Below are positions 1-8,963 of a stretch of DNA of 64,000 nt, piece after piece. Where the stretch lies: contig JAXLXW010000002.1 of NCBI GenBank assembly GCA_046327755.1, positions 728,008-792,007 of the forward strand, in the 5' to 3' direction. The DNA comes from SCN-70-22 sp046327755. GTDB lineage: Bacteria; Gemmatimonadota; Gemmatimonadetes; Gemmatimonadales; Gemmatimonadaceae. The notes beneath the pieces are model-generated. The model worked only from the letters and a program-made list of their open reading frames with translations, searched no databases and was not told the origin of the DNA. A program made the position numbers and the translations under genes. Position 1 is the stretch's first letter. Each line of letters opens with the position of its first letter.

Positions 1-1611
1 GCCGTCGGTTGGGATCGAGACGTTGGGGCGCGTGGGGTCGCCGAAGAGCGCGGCCTTGGCATCGGTCTTCCCGTTGTTGGTGAAGTCGGCGGCGATGGAG
101 AGGTACTTCACGCCGTACGAGAGCTTGAGGCGCCCGTCGGCCAGGGTGTTGGTGTTCTGCGCGAAGAGCGTCCTGGTCCCGATCTCCCCGGTGCGATCGA
201 AGAACTGGGCGAGCACGTTGTTGAAGTCGACCACGGGCGAGGTGGCGTAGTCCTTCAGGCGCCACGCCTTGCGAGTGATGTTGGCGGTGTTCTGTTCGTA
301 CCATCCGCCGACTTCGAGGTCGTTCCCGGCAAACTGGAAGCGCCCGCGCGCCACCACGCCTCCGCGATGCGTGTCGTATTGCGTCTGGCGGAAGTAGATC
401 GGATCGGGCGAGAAGGCCGTCGACCCGTAGTTGGGGGCGTGCCAGTCCCCGGCCCCAACGTTGGTGTGCAGGTACGGCTTGATGCTCAGGAAGGCGTGAT
501 CGTTCAGCTGGATTTCCCCGCTGACGTACGCGAAGTGATCACGTCGCGCCCCCTGGGCCGAGTGGAAGTAGGCCTGGTCCGGGTTGCTGGAGACGGCGGC
601 GGCCTTGGCGGCGCTCCAGTCGGCGAACTGGTCCCAGTCACGCCCCGACTGCTGGAAGCGGGCCAGTGTCAGGTCGGTGTAGTCCGCCTCCGTCTTGTCG
701 GCGAAGTCGTAGTACGCCGTGAACTTCGCGCGCCCGGCAAGGAGCTGCGCCTTCCAGTTGACCTGGTCCATCCACTGCTCGCCCGCGCCGCCGAGGAGAC
801 CGCCCTGGGCGAAGAGGCCGGCTCGGGCCGGCGAGAAGCGCGCGCCCGATCCCTTCCACTTGTCGGTGTCATAGCGCGAGAGCGAGAGGTAGCTCTTGAA
901 GGCGGTGTTCCCGCGGGAGAGGAGACCGGTCTCCAGTTTCAGTGCGCTCCGGCGCGCGCTGGCGGCACCGACCATCTGGCGGAAGGAGATGCCGCGCGAG
1001 TTGGCGGGATCGGCGGAGGCGTACTGCACCACGCCGCCGAAGTTGTTGCTGGAGGCGGTGCCTAACGCAGACCCCCCCTGCGTGACGGTGGCGTCGGCGA
1101 TGTTGTCGGCATCGACGGCGCGAGCGACGTTGAGGCCGTTGAAGTTGCCGTACGTCATGTCGCCCAGCGTGATGCCGTCGAACGTCTGCCCCACCTGCGA
1201 CGTCTGGAAGCCGCGCATCGTGATGCGCGTGGCCCACTCGTACATGCCGAATGGGTCGGCGCCCTGCATGTTGACGCCGGGCAACCGCTCGACCGCCTTG
1301 AGCGGCGACGTGCCGGCGGGGGTGATCCTGAGGTCGAGAGCGGTGATGGCATTGCCTGCACGTACCTGGCCGAGCCCCGTGGCCGAGCCGCGGACTTCAA
1401 TCGTGCGGAGCACGCGCGACGAGTCGCTCGGCGCCGCGACGCGACGCGTGGAATCGGGGCGCTGCTGCGCCGATGCGGGGGCCGTCGCCCCGGCCAGAAC
1501 GGTGAGCGCGGCGAGCATCGCGACGGCGATGAGTGCCGGCGCCCTCCCGGCAGGACGACGCGGAGAGGTGGCAAACTCGTGCGCACTGCGCGAACATGAA
1601 ACGTGCGGCAT
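1..1611 (-). CDS. TonB-dependent outer-membrane receptor (N-terminal part, runs off the left edge)
   Basis: The frame is open from the ATG at 1611 to the window edge (537 codons), so the C-terminal part is missing. I translated the reverse complement by hand. It gives a signal peptide with an LIAVAMLAALTVLAG core ending near ASAQQ, then a plug domain with IEVRGSATGLGQVRAG, LKAVERLPGVNM, TRITMRGFQTSQVGQTFDGI and NNFGGVVQYAS, then alternating barrel strands with many aromatic residues. This is the family architecture of TonB-dependent transporters, which take up large ligands across the outer membrane using TonB energy. The substrate cannot be told from this part. A GGAG lies 6 nt before the ATG. 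A TonB gene occurs nearby at 6969. The gene is divergent from the patatin-like gene. Confidence 0.9.
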   Translation of the reverse strand, partial: MPHVSCSRSAHEFATSPRRPAGRAPALIAVAMLAALTVLAGATAPASAQQRPDSTRRVAAPSDSSRVLRTIEVRGSATGLGQVRAGNAITALDLRITPAGTSPLKAVERLPGVNMQGADPFGMYEWATRITMRGFQTSQVGQTFDGITLGDMTYGNFNGLNVARAVDADNIADATVTQGGSALGTASSNNFGGVVQYASADPANSRGISFRQMVGAASARRSALKLETGLLSRGNTAFKSYLSLSRYDTDKWKGSGARFSPARAGLFAQGGLLGGAGEQWMDQVNWKAQLLAGRAKFTAYYDFADKTEADYTDLTLARFQQSGRDWDQFADWSAAKAAAVSSNPDQAYFHSAQGARRDHFAYVSGEIQLNDHAFLSIKPYLHTNVGAGDWHAPNYGSTAFSPDPIYFRQTQYDTHRGGVVARGRFQFAGNDLEVGGWYEQNTANITRKAWRLKDYATSPVVDFNNVLAQFFDRTGEIGTRTLFAQNTNTLADGRLKLSYGVKYLSIAADFTNNGKTDAKAALFGDPTRPNVSIPTDG

Positions 1612-1761
1612 GGGGGCTCCGACGGTGAGGTGATGGGTGACGCCGCCGTGATGCGCGACGTGCGCCGCAACGTGCTTCGCCTCCGTCACGCCCTCGTCGC
1701 CCCCCACCACACTGCGTGTCACGACGTCGGCACGAATCGCGTGACGAACGAGAGAGCCGCC

Positions 1762-2946
1762 ATGCCCTTCACGATGCGTCCCACCCCGGTCACCGATGAT
1801 CTCGCGCTCGTCCTGGGCGGGGGCGGTGCACGCGGGGCGTACCAGGCTGGCCTGCTGCGCGCCATCGCGCGTCGCTACCCACACCTTCGCATCCCGATCC
1901 TGGTCGGGGTTTCGGCGGGGGCGGTCAACACGATTCACCTCGCCTCGCATCGCGGGACGTTCGAGGAATCGACCGACCAACTCGTCAGGCACTGGCTGTC
2001 GATGACGCCGGAGCAGGTCTATCGCGTGGATGCGCGATCGCTGCTCACCGGCGTGATCCGGTCGGGCTACGGACTGATGTCCGGCGATCCCGGGGAGCGC
2101 GAGCGGGTGCGCGGGATGGTGGATACCGCGCCGCTTCGCGCCTTCCTCGAGCGTACGCTGGAGCGCGACGAGTCGGGGGCATTGCCCGGAATCCGCTACA
2201 ACCTCGAGCGCGGGACGCTGCACGCGGCGGCGCTCACTGCGACGAGCTACACCTCGGGGATGTCGGTGACGTGGGTCGAGGGGCGGCGCCCCTTCGAGTG
2301 GGAGCGCCCGCAGCGCAAGAGCGTGATGACGCGGCTCAACGTCGACCACGTGATGGCGTCGGCGGCGTTGCCGATCTTCTTCCCCGCCGAGCGCGTCGGG
2401 GCGGAATGGTACGGTGACGGCGGCGTGCGGCTGACGGCCCCGCTCTCCCCCGCGTTGCACCTGGGGGCGTCGCGCATCATCACGATCTCCACGCGCTCGC
2501 GCGGGCACCGCCCGGCGACGGCGCTCGATCCCAACGAGTACCCGCCGCCGGCGCAGATCCTGGGGACGCTGTACAACGCCGTCTTCCTCGACGTGATCGA
2601 CCAGGACGTGGTGCGGATGAACATGATCAACCAGCTGGTGCAGCGCATCCCGGAGGAGCGACGCTCGGGGATGCGGGTGATCGACATCCTGGTCCTCCGT
2701 CCGTCGATCGACCTCGGGCAGCTGGCGCGTGAGTACGAGCCTCGGCTGCCGCGCGTCTTCCGCTTCCTGACGCGCGGGCTCGGGACGCGGAAGTCGGCGA
2801 GCCCGGACATCCTGTCGCTGGTGATGTTCCAGGAGGACTTCCTGCGCCGGGTGATCGCGTTAGGCGAGGAGGACGCCGAGCAGCATGCGACCCACCTCGC
2901 GGAGTTCCTGGAGGCGGGGGGCGGGGCGCCGTCGGTGGGGGCGTGA
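1762..2946 (+). CDS. Patatin-like phospholipase/acyl hydrolase
   Basis: This 394-residue protein has all three patatin signatures. The glycine-rich oxyanion motif GGGGARGAYQAG is at residues 19-30, the nucleophile elbow GVSAG has Ser51, and the catalytic Asp is in YGDGGVR near residue 216. Patatin-fold enzymes hydrolyse acyl esters of phospholipids with a Ser-Asp dyad. There is no signal peptide, so it is probably cytoplasmic or peripheral to the inner membrane, like bacterial RssA-type proteins. The frame stays open upstream, but the ATG at 1762 puts the GGGG motif about 20 residues from the N-terminus, as usual for the family. No strong ribosome binding site is visible. It stands alone, divergent from the receptor gene. 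Confidence 0.9.
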   Translation: MPFTMRPTPVTDDLALVLGGGGARGAYQAGLLRAIARRYPHLRIPILVGVSAGAVNTIHLASHRGTFEESTDQLVRHWLSMTPEQVYRVDARSLLTGVIRSGYGLMSGDPGERERVRGMVDTAPLRAFLERTLERDESGALPGIRYNLERGTLHAAALTATSYTSGMSVTWVEGRRPFEWERPQRKSVMTRLNVDHVMASAALPIFFPAERVGAEWYGDGGVRLTAPLSPALHLGASRIITISTRSRGHRPATALDPNEYPPPAQILGTLYNAVFLDVIDQDVVRMNMINQLVQRIPEERRSGMRVIDILVLRPSIDLGQLAREYEPRLPRVFRFLTRGLGTRKSASPDILSLVMFQEDFLRRVIALGEEDAEQHATHLAEFLEAGGGAPSVGA

Positions 2947-3037
2947 TGGGCGGCGCCGGCGTGCCGGCGAAGGCGTGCCGGCGTCGGCGTGCTGGCGCCG
3001 GCGGTCGTCGCGTCACGCCTAACGGCACCGATGGCGC

Positions 3038-3208
3038 CTAGCGTTTGGGAGATCGCGTGGGGCGGGCAACGTCCGTGCTCCGGCGGCAGCGCTCGGAGCA
3101 GTACTTCACCTGCTCCCAGTCGCGCGCCCACTTGCGTCGCCAGGTGAACGGGCGGCCGCAGGTCGCGCAAAGCTTGGATGGGCGTTGGGAGGGGGGACGC
3201 GCGGGCAT
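3038..3208 (-). CDS. DUF2256 small zinc-finger-like protein
   Basis: This 56-residue basic protein has the family pattern C-x2-CG-x2-F-x-W-R-x-K-W (CATCGRPFTWRRKWARDW) followed by EVKYC-type EQVKYCSERCR, so four Cys could bind a metal. This matches DUF2256, a family of unknown function of about 40-60 residues. I chose the ATG at 3208 because the open frame upstream (to 3310) translates into low-complexity Arg/Thr repeats from a GGTGCG hexamer tract and is unlikely to be protein. It converges on the patatin-like gene. No function is assigned. Confidence 0.8.
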   Translation of the reverse strand: MPARPPSQRPSKLCATCGRPFTWRRKWARDWEQVKYCSERCRRSTDVARPTRSPKR

Positions 3209-3575
<367 letters not shown>

Positions 3576-3602
3576 TAAAGTTCCCCGCCCCGCTGCCGAC
3601 AC
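3576..3602 (+). promoter_or_regulatory. Candidate sigma-28 (FliA) promoter
   Basis: TAAAGTTC (3576-3583), an 11-nt spacer, then GCCGACAC (3595-3602). The known flagellar sigma-28 consensus is TAAAGTTT-N11-GCCGATAA, so this matches 7 of 8 and 6 of 8 with exact spacing. It lies about 107 nt upstream of the small flagellar-rod-like gene at 3710. Confidence 0.65.
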
Positions 3603-3709
3603 TCCTACTCAGCAGTGTATCCGCGAGGCGCCTCGTCGCCCGGGGGGTACGCCTGCAACCCTCAACATCCGGCGACGCCGGGAACGAACCCCGCTTCAGG
3701 AGAGCGTGC

Positions 3710-4006
3710 ATGGCAATCAACGCGATATCCAGCAGTCTCACCGCCATCCAGCGACAGCAGGCGTCGATGGATCGTGCGGCCGAGAAGGTGGCGCGCTCCA
3801 CCACGACCAACGTCACGGACGCCCCGACCAACCAGAAGGACGCAGAGGCGCTCGCCACGCAGGAGACGGGGCTGCTCGACGGGACCGTCCAGATGATGGT
3901 CTCCAAGCGGATGTTCACCGCCGCCCTCAAGATGGCCGCCGCGGCCAACGAGGGGATCACTGAAGCGCTCCGCCTTGGCGGATACGACAGCGCCCAGGCG
4001 GCGTAG
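3710..4006 (+). CDS. Small flagellar basal-body rod-like protein (Flg_bbr_C-like)
   Basis: The 98-residue product begins MAINAISSSLTAIQRQQ and ends with a helix, GTVQMMVSKRMFTAALKMAA. The tail resembles the C-terminal helix of FlgC/FlgG-type rod and hook proteins (E-x-V-x-M-x2-A-x-R-x-Y-x-A-N). The N-terminus resembles their S-x-L-x-A-x4 helix, but the whole central domain is missing. It may be a minimal axial-family protein. AGGAG lies 8 nt before the ATG, a sigma-28 type promoter lies about 110 nt upstream, and a perfect hairpin terminator follows directly, so this is a monocistronic unit. No other flagellar structural gene is in the window. The assignment rests on motif likeness plus the promoter. 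Confidence 0.55.
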   Translation: MAINAISSSLTAIQRQQASMDRAAEKVARSTTTNVTDAPTNQKDAEALATQETGLLDGTVQMMVSKRMFTAALKMAAAANEGITEALRLGGYDSAQAA

Positions 4007-4025
4007 TCCAGCGCTCCAACACCCG

Positions 4026-4068
4026 ACCGCCGATCCGACGCCTCGCGTCGGATCGGCGGTCTTCGTTT
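4026..4068 (+). terminator. Rho-independent terminator after the flagellar-like gene
   Basis: A perfect 16-bp stem (4026-4041 with 4045-4060) has a 3-nt CTC loop and is followed by CTTCGTTTTC. It starts 20 nt after the stop codon at 4006. Confidence 0.9.
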
Positions 4069-4555
4069 TCCCCCTCCCCACACCATCGCCACACCCCGTC
4101 CCGCCCCCGTCGCGCAGGCTGGCTGCCCGTCGCGCGGCGCTTGCCGTTTGCCCCCCCCGCCCTCCTCGCATTCTGCAACGTCGAGCTTCGGCCACCACGG
4201 GTGCCGGTCCGCTGCGACACGGCTGAACGGGCAACCACGGACTGGTGAACGAGCCGATCGTCCCCGCCATCCGCAGGAACCAAGCGCTCGTCCGGTTCGC
4301 GCGCAGAAAGCGTTGTGGTTGAACGTCTTACCGCGCACTGATGCTCGCAGTTACCGGCGTCGGCGCCCCGCGGCGCAGCGACTCGGCGACCCGGCACGCC
4401 ACGTGCAAATGTGATGTACCGCACATCGGCGGCTCGCTCGATCACCCGCTGCTGGCTGCGGACGTCGACCTCCGCCGATGTGCGCCACCCGATCCTCACC
4501 GGCCGCCTGTCCGCCGTTGCGCTTCCCGAAGTCCATCCCGCTGTCCCCGACGACC
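4069..4555. other. Intergenic region upstream of the PEP-CTERM gene
   Basis: About 490 bases without a supportable gene. It contains a 12-bp perfect inverted repeat (4421-4432 and 4472-4483), noted separately. The AT content is locally slightly higher around 4310-4420, which would suit a promoter, but I cannot name one. Confidence 0.5.
4421..4483. repeat. Spaced 12-bp inverted repeat upstream of the PEP-CTERM gene
   Basis: GCACATCGGCGG at 4421-4432 and its exact reverse complement CCGCCGATGTGC at 4472-4483, separated by 39 nt and ending 72 nt before the start codon at 4556. It could fold as an RNA stem or serve as paired protein sites. Confidence 0.6.
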
Positions 4556-5296
4556 ATGCGCTTCTCCCGTCCGCTCTCGACCCTCGCCGCCCTCGCCTCG
4601 ATCGCGACTTCCGCCGCATCGGCGCAGGCGCAGGTCCCGAAGCTCCAGACCAAGCCCATCGAGGCGTACCGGATCAAGAACCTGCAGTTCCAGACGAAGG
4701 CGCCCAACCCGGCGGTGACCGCCTACGGTTACTATGTAGGCCCCTTCACCGGGACGGTCCTCTCCGACCCGACGCGCGCGTCGCTCAATCTTTTCTGCGT
4801 CGACGTCCTGAACCACATCAACTTCGGTCAGGTGTGGACCGGCGTCTTCACGCGCCTCAGCTCGAACGACTTCTCGGCGACCCGCCACGGCATCGCCAAG
4901 GTCACGCAGTACCAGAAGGCTGCCTACCTCGCGTCGATGTACCGCGCTCCGGGGACCAGGACGACCCAGTGGGGGGGGATCCAGACGGCGATCTGGAACC
5001 TGCTCAACCCCGGGCTCCCGAACGGCGGGACCAATCCGGCCGTGAATTCGTCCGAAGCATACTGGCTGAACCAGGCCGACTCGTGGTATAACAATGGGGG
5101 GGCGCGTTCCTTCGATTTCTCGCGGTGGTCGATCGTGACCGATTCGCGGGCCGCTGGACGGGTCTCGGGCGTCGGGGCACAGGAGTTCATCACCGATACG
5201 GTGGCGACTCCCGAGCCGGAGACCTGGATCCTCTTTGGAACGGGTGCCCTCGTGATTCTCGGCATCGCGATCTCCAAGGGCGCCATCCGACTCTAG
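4556..5296 (+). CDS. PEP-CTERM sorting-domain secreted protein
   Basis: This 246-residue protein has an N-terminal signal peptide (MRFSRPLSTLAALASI to SAQAQV). Its C-terminus has the PEP-CTERM layout: the TPEPETW motif, a hydrophobic segment (ILFGTGALVILGIAI) and a short basic tail (SKGAIRL). Known PEP-CTERM proteins are cut and anchored by exosortase. The central part has FCVDVLNHINFG and QWGGIQTAIWNLLN, a Cys...Q-x-AIW pattern common in PEP-CTERM proteins with thioester-like surface domains; whether a thioester forms is inference. I chose the ATG at 4556 because the upstream frame adds no sensible N-terminus. No exosortase gene is in the window. A clear terminator follows at 5376-5409. Confidence 0.8.
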   Translation: MRFSRPLSTLAALASIATSAASAQAQVPKLQTKPIEAYRIKNLQFQTKAPNPAVTAYGYYVGPFTGTVLSDPTRASLNLFCVDVLNHINFGQVWTGVFTRLSSNDFSATRHGIAKVTQYQKAAYLASMYRAPGTRTTQWGGIQTAIWNLLNPGLPNGGTNPAVNSSEAYWLNQADSWYNNGGARSFDFSRWSIVTDSRAAGRVSGVGAQEFITDTVATPEPETWILFGTGALVILGIAISKGAIRL

Positions 5297-5375
5297 GCGT
5301 CTGCAGGCGATCTGCAGGCGATCGGAACAATGGAGTGAGTTGGGCTGCGCCTCTCCCTCGGGTGCGGCCAGTGGA

Positions 5376-5409
5376 AAGTGGGCTGGGTCCCGGAACCCAG
5401 CCCACTTTT
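5376..5409 (+). terminator. Rho-independent terminator after the PEP-CTERM gene
   Basis: A perfect 13-bp stem (5376-5388 with 5395-5407), a 6-nt CCCGGA loop and a TTTT end. It lies about 80 nt after the stop codon. Confidence 0.9.
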
Positions 5410-5527
5410 CATTGTGGCCGGCGCTACCTAGAGTGTCCGGACCGCACGATACTTGCGAACGGTGGGGCGTCACGTCGTTCCACCGCATGCTCCACCAGCA
5501 GCGCTCCAACTCGCGACCGACCTTCCC

Positions 5528-6028
5528 GTGAATGCTTCAGAACGCGCCGACGCGCTGATCGCCCCCGCCTACCTCGTCGCCTTCCTCCTGGTGGCGACGC
5601 CGGCGATGGACTTCCTCACCAGCATCCTCCCGCTGCGCTTTGGCGACATCGAGTGGCGCTTTGCATCGGTAGGGCTGCTCTCCGGCTTCCTGCTCACCCC
5701 GTTGCTCGGCGTCATCCTCGCCATGGGGGTCGCCGCCTACGCGGAGCACATGACGCTGCAGCGTATCCTGGCGATCGTGAACATCGTGATGGGTGTCCTC
5801 TTTGCCGCGCTGGTCGCCTTCTTCGTCCTCGACATCTTGCAGCTGCGGAGCGTGGTGCAGGCCGAGGCCAAGCCGGCCTTCGAGTCGGCGGCGTCGAAGG
5901 CGATCGTGAAGCACCTCTCGTTCGTCGTGGCGGCGCTGGTGATGGGGTGGCGCGGGATGCGCGCCTCGCGCGAGAACGACATGGCGTCGCCGCACCGCCC
6001 GCGCGCCTCGGTCATCATCGGCGGCTGA
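5528..6028 (+). CDS. Small integral membrane protein of unknown function
   Basis: The 166-residue product has three or four hydrophobic segments: LIAPAYLVAFLLVATPAMDF, VGLLSGFLLTPLLGVILAMG, ILAIVNIVMGVLFAALVAFF and possibly FVVAALVMGW. I do not recognise a family. The start is uncertain. The GTG at 5528 puts the first hydrophobic stretch near residue 10, while the frame remains open back to a TTG at 5453. The stop is 4 nt before the enoyl-CoA hydratase start, so the two are probably co-transcribed. Confidence 0.7.
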   Translation: MNASERADALIAPAYLVAFLLVATPAMDFLTSILPLRFGDIEWRFASVGLLSGFLLTPLLGVILAMGVAAYAEHMTLQRILAIVNIVMGVLFAALVAFFVLDILQLRSVVQAEAKPAFESAASKAIVKHLSFVVAALVMGWRGMRASRENDMASPHRPRASVIIGG

Positions 6029-6032
6029 CGCC

Positions 6033-6833
6033 GTGGACGCCGTGGAGACCGCGTCGCCGGCCCCGCTCGTCCTCGTTGCACGTGACGGGGCGATCGCCAC
6101 GCTCACGATCAACCGCCCGGACAAGCGCAACGCGCTGAGTGCCGGCGTGCGCCGCGCCTTCCTCGAGGCGTTCACTCCGCTCTCTGCCGATCCCGACGTC
6201 CGAGTGATCGTCGTCACGGGGGCTGGGGACAAGGCGTTCGTTGCCGGAGCCGACATCGCGGAGTTCGCCACCCGCACACCGGTGGAGCAGTACCAGGCAA
6301 TGCGCGCCCCCTCGCCCCTCGAGGCGATCGAGCGCTCGCCCAAGCCGGTGATCGCCGCGATCAACGGCTACTGCCTGGGGGGCGGGCTCGAGCTGGCGAT
6401 GGCATGCGACTTCCGCATCGCCGCCGACAGCGCGCGGTTTGGCCAGCCCGAGATCAACCTCGGGATCATCCCCGGCGGTGGCGGGACGCAGCGACTCCCG
6501 CGGCTCATCGGATTGGGGCTGGCCATGCAGATGGTGCTGACGGGCGAGGCGATCGACGCGGCCACGGCGCTCCGGGTAGGGCTGGTGCAGGAAGTGGTTG
6601 CACCCGACGAGTTGATGGTTCGCGTGCGATCCATCGCCGAGGGGATCGCCCGCAAGAGCCCGGTGGCGCTTGCCGCGGCGAAGGAGGCGACGCGCGCCGC
6701 CCTGCAGACGCCGCTGGCCGAGGGGCTGCGCGTGGAGACCGGGTTGTACCTGCTCGCGTTCGCGAGCGACGACAAACGAGAGGGGGTCGCCGCCTTCCTG
6801 GAGAAGCGCCCGCCGCAGTTCACCGGGCGGTAG
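6033..6833 (+). CDS. Enoyl-CoA hydratase/isomerase (crotonase family)
   Basis: The 266-residue length is typical for a monofunctional crotonase. The N-terminal LTINRPDKRNALS, the oxyanion-hole segment AGADIAEF, the substrate-binding INGYCLGGGLELAMACDFRIA and PEINLGIIPGGGGTQRLPRLIG are all present. Both glutamates used for water activation are visible (GGLEL and PEINLG). Such enzymes add water to trans-2-enoyl-CoA in beta-oxidation and related pathways. The GTG at 6033 follows the upstream stop by 4 nt, which suggests translational coupling with the membrane protein. No other beta-oxidation gene is beside it, so the exact acyl chain is unknown. Confidence 0.92.
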   Translation: MDAVETASPAPLVLVARDGAIATLTINRPDKRNALSAGVRRAFLEAFTPLSADPDVRVIVVTGAGDKAFVAGADIAEFATRTPVEQYQAMRAPSPLEAIERSPKPVIAAINGYCLGGGLELAMACDFRIAADSARFGQPEINLGIIPGGGGTQRLPRLIGLGLAMQMVLTGEAIDAATALRVGLVQEVVAPDELMVRVRSIAEGIARKSPVALAAAKEATRAALQTPLAEGLRVETGLYLLAFASDDKREGVAAFLEKRPPQFTGR

Positions 6834-6968
6834 CGTGCGTTGGCGGCGCGGGGCGTTCCGTTCGCCCCACACGGCTTGTCGCCGCACGCCGACCGCTTCA
6901 TGTTGACAGGAGTGATGGTACCCTGCCATCGCCCCCCGACCGTCCGCCCTTGCTGGCGGAGGTGACCC

Positions 6969-7697
6969 ATGCTCTTCCGACGCCTGGTCGAATCCAACGC
7001 GCGCGCGACCTTTGTCGCGAGCCTCGAGGGCTATGCGGTGAGCGTCGTGGCGCACGCCGCGATCATCGGGAGTACGGTCTTCGTCACGTCGCGCGACGTG
7101 AAGCCGTCGGACCTGGCGAACTCGTTCTCGCCGGTCGCGTTTTTCATCCCGAAGGATCGCATCATCGGGTCGCGCCCCCGGCAGGAACGCATCACGTACA
7201 TGTCGACTGAGGCACCCGGCGGCTCGGGGAACGAGGTGCAGGACGACAAGGCGACCAGGTTCCGCCCCGAACCGGTGGAGCCGGGGCCGGGGCTCACCGA
7301 GCTGGCGAGCAAGACCTCCGAGGAGCAGCACACCGCCCCCGAATCGGAGGGCGACAGCGTGATGACGGTGCTGCAGGTCGACTCGGCGGCCGCGCGCTAC
7401 GACGACAGTGCGGCACCGCCGTATCCCCCCAAGATGCTGGAGAAGAAGATCGAGGGGACGGTGGGGATCCAGTACATCGTCGACACGACCGGGACGGCCG
7501 ACGTGTCGAGCATCGTGGTCCTCTCCGCCACGCACCCGGACTTTGCCGAGTCGGTGAAGCACACGCTCCCCCAGATGCGCTTCCGCGCTGCGGTGATGAA
7601 CGGGCGCAAGGTGCGACAGCTGGTGCAGCAGATGTTCGCCTTCAAGATCGACACGACGATGCTCGCCACGCAGGCGAAGAAGCCCGACAAGCCCTAA
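6969..7697 (+). CDS. Energy transducer TonB family protein
   Basis: The 242-residue product has one N-terminal membrane segment (YAVSVVAHAAIIGSTVFV), a flexible Pro/Glu-rich middle (RPEPVEPGPG) and a C-terminal TonB_C domain. The domain runs from YPPKMLEKKIEGTVGIQY through DTTGTADVSSIVVLSATHPDF to the final strand QQMFAFKIDTT. TonB proteins span the periplasm and pass proton-motive force to outer-membrane receptors. A receptor gene lies at the left end of the window. No exbB or exbD is adjacent. The middle is short and not strongly Pro-Lys repeated, so this may be a TonB-like protein with a narrow partner range. The TAA stop lies inside a CCTAACG heptamer (7693-7699). Confidence 0.85.
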   Translation: MLFRRLVESNARATFVASLEGYAVSVVAHAAIIGSTVFVTSRDVKPSDLANSFSPVAFFIPKDRIIGSRPRQERITYMSTEAPGGSGNEVQDDKATRFRPEPVEPGPGLTELASKTSEEQHTAPESEGDSVMTVLQVDSAAARYDDSAAPPYPPKMLEKKIEGTVGIQYIVDTTGTADVSSIVVLSATHPDFAESVKHTLPQMRFRAAVMNGRKVRQLVQQMFAFKIDTTMLATQAKKPDKP

Positions 7698-7724
7698 CGA
7701 GCACGCGCCGCGCGGGGCCGGCGC

Positions 7725-8915
7725 TCAGCGCGCCCCGTCGGTGACCAGTGCGCGATAGCTGGGCCACCCGCCGCGCCGGTGGCGCTGCGCGAAGTCGTCA
7801 AAGGGTTGCAGCAGCTGCACGCTGGCAAAGCCGCGCACGGCGAGCGGGTGTTGGTCACCGAAGTTGCGCCCGAAATACGACCGGATGATGACCGCGTTGC
7901 GTTCGTGCGGGAGCGACGCCACGTGCGAGGCGAAGGTCTCGAAGGTCGCGTCACCCCAGAGGTAGAACTCCACGTTGGACGTGTACAGCGCGGTGACGCG
8001 TTCGCCGCGCGCCGCGACGTCGCGGGCGATCGCCGGGAGGGCGCGGGTCCCGCCCAGGTTGCCGACGACAGGGATGATGCGGTCGCTGTCGTGCATCGCC
8101 TTCACGTAGCGCCACGCCTCCTCGCTGGCGAGGTAGGAGGCGCGCGCGCCCTCGGTGTCGCGGGCGAGGATGAGGTCGCGCAGCGTGGGATAGTAGGCGC
8201 GCGGCGGGCGCCCGAACGAGGTGAAGCGGAGCGCAAGGCCCTCGCGCTGGAAGGTGGCGGCGAAGCGCTGGATGGTGGCGCGATCGGCGGCGGAGAGCGG
8301 GATGCCGGTGGCGGCGGCGTCTCGCACGAGGTCTGCTTGCAGCTGCCGGTATGCCGCCTCGTTGCCCGGCGCACCCTCGAGGGCGCTGACGATCGACTCG
8401 ATCGAGCGGTCGCCCCAGGTGTCGGCATCGCGCGGACAGCTGCGCCCTAACCAGAGACAGAGAAACCGGGCACGGTTCGCCGAACGGGCGAAGAGCGCCT
8501 TGAACATCAGGTGCTGGAGGAGGTTGTCGCGCCGCACGTCGACGAGGTAGGCGATGCGCGGGCGGATGGCGGCGATGTAGGAGTAGTTCTGGTCCGGCCC
8601 CACGCCGAGGTAGGCGCCGCCCCGCACCCCCATGGCACGCAGTCGCGGGATGACGTGGAGGTACGACGCCTCGTTGGAGATGAGGTTGTCGGTATCGAAG
8701 TAGCCGGCGTCCTCGGAGAGACGGGCCACGATCGCGGCGAAGGAGGTGTCGCTGGCTCCACGTCGCGCGGCGGGCTCCGCGGAGCGGGCGGCGGGTGCAG
8801 GCGGTGCGGCCGTCACACGCTGGGCGTGCACAGGTCCGAGCGGCGCGAGCGCCGCGAGCGCCACGCCGACGGCGAACGGGAGCGCGCGCCCCGGAGCTTC
8901 CCGGCGCCGACTCAC
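7725..8915 (-). CDS. Conserved exported protein of unknown function
   Basis: The predicted 396-residue protein starts with a signal peptide (SRRREAPGRALPFAVG to GPVHAQR). The mature part has AIVARLSEDAGYFDTDN, then LISNEASYLHV, then GGAYLGVGPDQNYSYIAA and IAYLVDVRRDNLLQHLMFK. The glycine-rich strand-loop followed by an acidic VDVRRDN resembles a nucleotide- or SAM-binding Rossmann arrangement, and I believe this belongs to a conserved uncharacterised family (LIC_10091-like), but I am not certain. The start is ambiguous: the GTG at 8915 gives a standard signal peptide, while the ATG at 8954 would lie only 9 nt from the divergent start at 8964. It converges on tonB. Confidence 0.7.
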   Translation of the reverse strand: MSRRREAPGRALPFAVGVALAALAPLGPVHAQRVTAAPPAPAARSAEPAARRGASDTSFAAIVARLSEDAGYFDTDNLISNEASYLHVIPRLRAMGVRGGAYLGVGPDQNYSYIAAIRPRIAYLVDVRRDNLLQHLMFKALFARSANRARFLCLWLGRSCPRDADTWGDRSIESIVSALEGAPGNEAAYRQLQADLVRDAAATGIPLSAADRATIQRFAATFQREGLALRFTSFGRPPRAYYPTLRDLILARDTEGARASYLASEEAWRYVKAMHDSDRIIPVVGNLGGTRALPAIARDVAARGERVTALYTSNVEFYLWGDATFETFASHVASLPHERNAVIIRSYFGRNFGDQHPLAVRGFASVQLLQPFDDFAQRHRRGGWPSYRALVTDGAR

Positions 8916-8963
8916 GGAGCGCACCCGATTGTCGGCGCGCTCCGCCACTATCATTGTCCCGGT

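Noticed and set aside
1612..1761. Riboswitch upstream of the TonB-dependent receptor
   Set aside because: Such receptors can be under cobalamin riboswitches, but I find no B12-box-like sequence and the gap is only 150 bases.
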